From: Streptomyces sp. CCM_MD2014 | GTDB taxonomy: Bacteria; Actinomycetota; Actinomycetes; Streptomycetales; Streptomycetaceae | Direction of reading: 5' to 3' | Length of the DNA stretch: 64,000 nt | Assembly (NCBI RefSeq): GCF_000772045.1 | Contig: NZ_CP009754.1 | Coordinates: 3,224,001-3,288,000, forward strand | Shown here: in pieces, positions 60,614-64,000 of the stretch | How the letters are laid out: each line of letters begins with the position of its first letter | Numbering within the stretch: position 1 is the stretch's first letter | The notes under the pieces: generated by a model | The model's input: the letters and a program-made list of their open reading frames with translations, nothing else | What the model was told of the DNA's origin: nothing | Databases searched by the model: none | Translations under genes and position numbers: made by a program

Positions 60614-61111
60614 GTGACCCAGACCAGCGAGAACGTCACCTGGCTGACCCAGGAGGCGTACAACAAGCTCAAGGAGGAGCTTGAATACCTTACTGGTCCT
60701 GCGCGCACCGAGATCTCTGCCAAGATCGCCGCGGCTCGCGAGGAGGGGGACCTGCGTGAGAACGGCGGGTACCACGCGGCGAAGGAAGAGCAGGGCAAGC
60801 AGGAGCTCCGCGTGCGCCAGCTGACCCAGCTGCTCGAGAGCGCCAAGGTCGGTGAGGCCCCGGCAGCCGGCGGCGAGGTGGCGCCCGGCATGGTCGTCAC
60901 GATCGCCTTCGACGGTGACGAGGACGACACGCTGACCTTCCTGCTCGCCTCGCGCGAGTACGCGAGCTCGGACATCGAGACCTACTCTCCGCAGTCCCCG
61001 CTGGGCTCGGGCGTCATCGGCCACAAGGTCGGCGACGACGCCGAGTACGAGCTGCCGAACGGCAAGATGGCCTCGGTGAAGATCCTCAAGGCGGACCCGT
61101 ACAACGGCTGA
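60614..61111 (+). CDS. greA: Transcription elongation factor GreA
   Basis: 165 residues, GTG start after GAGGAG. N-terminal coiled coil (WLTQEAYNKLKEELEYLTGP, ISAKIAAAREEGDLRENGGY with the acidic tip Asp-Leu-Arg-Glu-Asn) and C-terminal FKBP-like domain (PLGSGVIGHKVGDDAEYELP). It rescues backtracked RNA polymerase by stimulating transcript cleavage. Followed by a strong hairpin. Confidence 0.97.
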   Translation: MTQTSENVTWLTQEAYNKLKEELEYLTGPARTEISAKIAAAREEGDLRENGGYHAAKEEQGKQELRVRQLTQLLESAKVGEAPAAGGEVAPGMVVTIAFDGDEDDTLTFLLASREYASSDIETYSPQSPLGSGVIGHKVGDDAEYELPNGKMASVKILKADPYNG

Positions 61112-61127
61112 CCCCCCGCCCACCGCC

Positions 61128-61166
61128 GACGAGCCCCCGGTGTCTCCGTGACACCGGGGGCTCGTC
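61128..61166. terminator. Bidirectional terminator between greA and ABC permease
   Basis: A perfect 17-bp stem pairs GACGAGCCCCCGGTGTC (61128-61144) with its complement at 61150-61166; loop of 5. It lies between convergent genes. Confidence 0.9.
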
Positions 61167-61178
61167 GTCGTCCGGTCG

Positions 61179-62036
61179 TCAGCCGGCCGCTCTGCGGTAC
61201 TTGCGCACCGCCAGTGTCCTGAAGATCAGGACGATGACGATCGAGTAGGTGAGCGTCGCCCAGACCGGGTGTTGCATGGGCCAGGCGTCCGACTGCACGA
61301 CGCCCGGGTTACCGAACAGCTCACGGCAGGCCTGGACGACCGCGCTGAACGGATTCCACTCGGCGACGTGGCGGAGCCACGGCGTCATCTGGGTGGGGTC
61401 CACGAAGGCGTTGGACACGAAGGTGACGGGGAACAGCCAGATGATCCCTCCGGAGGTCGCCGCCTCCGGTGTCCGGACGGACAGTCCGATCAGGGCGCCG
61501 ATCCATGTGAAGGCGTACCCCAGGAGCAGAAGCAGCCCGAAGCCCGCGAGCACCCTCCCGATGTTGGTCGGCTCCGCGGACCCGGTGCGCCAGCCCACGA
61601 GCAGCGCGACGATCGCCAGGACGAGCAGGGTGATCGACGTCTGCACCAGATCCGCGACCGTCCGCCCGGTCAGCACCGCGCCTCGTGCCATCGGCAGGGA
61701 CCGGAAGCGGTCGACGAGCCCCTTCTGCATGTCGTCGGCGATGCCGGCCGCCGATCCGGCGGTGGCGAAGGTGACGGTCTGCGCGAAGATGCCCGCCATC
61801 AGGAAGTCCTTGTAGACGTCCGAGTCGGTGGTGCTGCCGACCTTGATGGAACCGCCGAAGACGTATGTGAACAGGATGACGAACATCACCGGCTGGATGA
61901 TCCCGAACAGGACCATCTCCGGGATGCGGGTCATCCGGATCAGGTTCCTGCGGGCGATGACCAGCGAGTCGCGCAGGGACTGGCCGATGGGGTTGGCGGG
62001 CGCCGTGGCCGGCGGCGCGTCGGTGGCGGCGCTCAC
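61179..62036 (-). CDS. ABC-2 type permease, daunorubicin-resistance (DrrB) type
   Basis: 285 residues from the GTG at 62036, overlapping the ATPase stop (GTGA). Six membrane segments; the DrrB-like pattern NLIRMTRIPEMVLFGIIQPVMFVILFTYVFGGSI, then DRFRSLPMARGAVLTGRTVADLVQTS and PFSAVVQACRELFGNPG. Such exporters move drugs, lipids or glycans. The family does not reveal the substrate. Confidence 0.92.
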   Translation of the reverse strand: MSAATDAPPATAPANPIGQSLRDSLVIARRNLIRMTRIPEMVLFGIIQPVMFVILFTYVFGGSIKVGSTTDSDVYKDFLMAGIFAQTVTFATAGSAAGIADDMQKGLVDRFRSLPMARGAVLTGRTVADLVQTSITLLVLAIVALLVGWRTGSAEPTNIGRVLAGFGLLLLLGYAFTWIGALIGLSVRTPEAATSGGIIWLFPVTFVSNAFVDPTQMTPWLRHVAEWNPFSAVVQACRELFGNPGVVQSDAWPMQHPVWATLTYSIVIVLIFRTLAVRKYRRAAG

Positions 62037-63040
62037 TTGGCGGTCTCCTTCTGCTGCTCGTGGCCGGCGTCGCCCGCCGGGCCGTTCGACTCGCCCTCCG
62101 CCTCGGCCACGTGGCCGGTGAGGGAGAGGAAGACGTCGTCGAGGGTGGGGCGGCGCAGGCCGATGTCGTCGATCTCGATGCCGCGGGTGTCGAGTTCGCG
62201 GATGACCTCGGCGAGCAGCTTCGCACCGCCGGTGACGGGGACGGTCAGCTTGCGGGTGTGCTCCTCGACGGTGGTCGGGCCCTTGCCGAATCCGGCGAGC
62301 ACTTCGGAGGCCGTCCCGATGTGGTCGCGCTCGTGGACCACGACCTCGACGCGCTCTCCCCCGGTGCGGGCCTTGAGCTGGTCGGAGGTGCCACGGGCGA
62401 TGACGCGACCGTGGTCGACCACGGCGATGTCGTGCGCGAGGTGGTCCGCCTCCTCCAGATACTGCGTGGTCAGCAGCAGGGTCGTGCCGCCGGCGACCAG
62501 CTGCTTGATGACCTCCCACAGCTCCTGCCGGTTGCGGGGGTCGAGGCCGGTGGTGGGCTCGTCCATGAACATGACGGGCGGGGAGACCACCAGGGCGGCC
62601 GCCAGGTCGAGCCGGCGGCGCATGCCTCCCGAGTAGGTCTTCGTCGGGCGGTCGCCGGCGTCGGAGAGGTGGAACTGGTCGAGCAGCTCGCCGGCCCGGG
62701 CCTTCGCGGCCCTGCTCTTCATCTGGTAGAGCTGCCCGACCATCTGCAGGTTCTCCCGGCCGGTCAGGTATTCGTCGACCGCCGCGAACTGGCCGGACAG
62801 GCCGATGGAACGCCGTACCTCGTTGGGTTGCCTGAGGACGTCGATGCCCGCGACGACCGCCTTGCCGCTGTCGGGGCGCAGCAGGGTCGTGAGGCAGCGG
62901 ACGGCGGTGGTCTTGCCCGCGCCGTTCGGCCCGAGCAGGCCGAGGACCGTGCCCTCGGGCACGTCGAGGTCGACGCCGTCCAGAGCCCTTACATCACCGA
63001 AGGTCTTCACCAAGCCTTCGGCATAGATGGCGCCTGGCAT
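62033..63040 (-). CDS. ABC transporter ATPase, daunorubicin-resistance (DrrA) type
   Basis: 335 residues from the ATG at 63040 after GTGGAG. Walker A GPNGAGKTTAVR, signature TYSGGMRRRLDLAAAL, Walker B PVMFMDEPTTGLDP, and a C-terminal DrrA-type extension (GIEIDDIGLRRPTLDDVFLSLTGHVAEAEGE) with the LDDVF motif. Works with the overlapping permease. A 7-2-7 palindrome lies upstream. Confidence 0.94.
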   Translation of the reverse strand: MPGAIYAEGLVKTFGDVRALDGVDLDVPEGTVLGLLGPNGAGKTTAVRCLTTLLRPDSGKAVVAGIDVLRQPNEVRRSIGLSGQFAAVDEYLTGRENLQMVGQLYQMKSRAAKARAGELLDQFHLSDAGDRPTKTYSGGMRRRLDLAAALVVSPPVMFMDEPTTGLDPRNRQELWEVIKQLVAGGTTLLLTTQYLEEADHLAHDIAVVDHGRVIARGTSDQLKARTGGERVEVVVHERDHIGTASEVLAGFGKGPTTVEEHTRKLTVPVTGGAKLLAEVIRELDTRGIEIDDIGLRRPTLDDVFLSLTGHVAEAEGESNGPAGDAGHEQQKETAK

Positions 63041-63127
63041 ATGAGTCTCCACGTCGTCGGGGATTCTTCGGAAAGCCTAGGTTTGTGCGTTTCGCCGCGC
63101 TCAGCGAGCGATTTACGACACACCATA

Positions 63128-63143
63128 ACGCGATGTATCGCGT
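63128..63143. promoter_or_regulatory. 7-2-7 palindrome upstream of the ABC exporter
   Basis: ACGCGAT-GT-ATCGCGT is a perfect inverted repeat 88 bp upstream of the ATPase start, in a lower-GC promoter-like block. It is typical in size for TetR or PadR operators. No regulator gene is adjacent, so it would act in trans. Confidence 0.6.
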
Positions 63144-63220
63144 CTCACAATGCAGTTGCTCGAACGAGTGACGAAGTTTCTGCCGCCCCCTGCTCGGGGG
63201 CACAGTCGGCCCGAAGGCGG

Positions 63221-64000
63221 CTAGTCGATGACCGTGTAGCCCGCCTCGCGCAGGGCCCGGCCGACCTCGGCGCAGTGCTCCGGTCCCTTCGTCTCCAGGT
63301 GCAGTTCGACCTCCGCCTCCGTGAGCCCGAGCCGCGGGTGGGTTCGGACGTGGCTCACATCGAGGACGTTAGCGTCGACCACTGACAACACCCCCAGAAG
63401 CGTGGCGAGGGCCCCCGGCCGGTCCGTCAGCCGCAGCCGGACCGCCAGGTAGCGGCCCTGTGCGGCCATGCCGTGCCGCAGCACACCCTGCATCAGCACC
63501 GGGTCCACATTGCCGCCGGACAGGACCGCCACCACCGGCCCCGCGAAGGCGTCCGGCGCGCTCAGCAGCGCGGCCACCGGGCTCGCCCCGGCCGGTTCCA
63601 CGACCAGCTTGGCCCGCTCCAGGCACAACAGCAGGGCGGTCGACAGCTCGTCCTCGGAGACCGTGCGGACCTCGTCCACCAGCTCGCCGACGATCCCGAA
63701 CGGCACGTCACCGGGCCGCCCGACCTTGATGCCGTCGGCCATCGTCGCCGGGTTCTGGACGGCCACCGGGCGCCCCGCGGCCAGCGAGGGCGGGTACGCC
63801 GCCGCGCCCTCCGCCTGCACGCCCACGATCCGCACGTCCGGCCGCAGCGCCTTCACCGCGACCGCGATGCCGGCCGCCAGCCCGCCGCCGCCGACGCCGA
63901 CCACGACGGTCCGCACCTCGGGGCACTGCTCCAGGATCTCCAGCCCGACCGTGCCCTGCCCGGCGATCACGTCGGGGTGGTCGAAGGGGTGGATGAACAC
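63221..64000 (-). CDS. ilvA: Threonine ammonia-lyase IlvA, N-terminus outside window
   Basis: The last 259 residues. The fold-type II PLP domain end has TVVVGVGGGGLAAGIAVAVKAL (phosphate-binding Gly loop), IVGVQAEGAAAYPPSL, and LSGGNVDPVLMQGVL. A C-terminal ACT domain follows (RLTDRPGALATLLGVLSVVDANVLDVSHVR). This single-ACT form is the shorter threonine deaminase of actinomycetes, about 400 residues when complete. It makes 2-oxobutanoate for isoleucine synthesis or catabolism. The catalytic Lys lies to the right of the window. Confidence 0.92.
   Translation of the reverse strand: MFIHPFDHPDVIAGQGTVGLEILEQCPEVRTVVVGVGGGGLAAGIAVAVKALRPDVRIVGVQAEGAAAYPPSLAAGRPVAVQNPATMADGIKVGRPGDVPFGIVGELVDEVRTVSEDELSTALLLCLERAKLVVEPAGASPVAALLSAPDAFAGPVVAVLSGGNVDPVLMQGVLRHGMAAQGRYLAVRLRLTDRPGALATLLGVLSVVDANVLDVSHVRTHPRLGLTEAEVELHLETKGPEHCAEVGRALREAGYTVID

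Overview
The window is high-GC actinomycete chromosome, almost certainly Streptomyces. The signs are third-position G/C bias, many GTG starts, GTGA/ATGA stop-start overlaps, mycothiol conjugate amidase, a DasR-type site before a GH18 chitinase, a TadZ-TadA-TadB-TadC pilus locus, and one leucine TTA codon. From memory, and not checked, the gene order matches the Streptomyces coelicolor core region that runs from a class A penicillin-binding protein through oxyR-ahpCD, the tad locus, a chitinase, PEP carboxykinase, xanthine dehydrogenase, mca and greA to ilvA. I see no tRNA, rRNA, CRISPR, insertion sequence, prophage or antibiotic cluster.

Layout. 1-7.6 kb: a class A PBP (cut by the window edge), a divergent SPFH/ribbon-helix-helix pair, and a PadR-controlled FtsX-type ABC operon. 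7.7-10 kb: oxyR divergent from ahpC-ahpD. 10-14.2 kb: AI-2E family permease, secreted SLT-type transglycosylase and PIN-PhoH ATPase, all on the minus strand. 14.2-15.3 kb: over 1 kb without a clear gene but with strong hairpins. 15.3-17.7 kb: methyltransferase and F420-type oxidoreductase pair, a possible gene remnant, and a DUF192 protein. 17.7-27.6 kb: a complete Gram-positive Tad/Flp pilus locus including an OmpA-like protein and two lipoproteins. 27.8-29.7 kb: DasR-type promoter and three-domain chitinase. 30-32 kb: SigE-family ECF sigma factor with a membrane partner. 32-34 kb: a divergent NRAMP homologue and a low-complexity protein. 34-41 kb: a divergent, IclR-controlled catabolic module. 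41-47.4 kb: alanine-type aminotransferase, PEP carboxykinase, hemolysin III-like protein and Mut7-C protein. 47.4-55 kb: DUF255 thioredoxin-like protein, guanine deaminase and xdhABC. 55.5-58.8 kb: a membrane-anchored STAND/NB-ARC-TPR protein. 58.8-64 kb: mca, DUF4307, greA, a Drr-type ABC exporter and the end of ilvA.

The most interesting system is at 34150-41060. GntP permease, RidA, IclR regulator and KDG-type sugar kinase run leftward. A fold-type III PLP D-amino-acid ammonia-lyase and an N-acyl-D-amino-acid deacylase run rightward. A 9-3-9 palindrome lies between the two arms. Together they could deacetylate N-acetyl-D-glucosaminate (a D-configured amino acid), deaminate the product to 2-keto-3-deoxygluconate and phosphorylate that into the Entner-Doudoroff route, with RidA clearing the enamine intermediate. 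This is an inference from gene content; no substrate is shown by sequence.

Other notable signals are the TTA (bldA-type) codon at codon 4 of a tadE gene, an OmpA domain inside a Gram-positive pilus locus, a tandem 13-bp repeat that appears to grow out of the end of oxyR, an NRAMP homologue without the metal-site motifs, and a STAND ATPase with arginine in place of the Walker A lysine.
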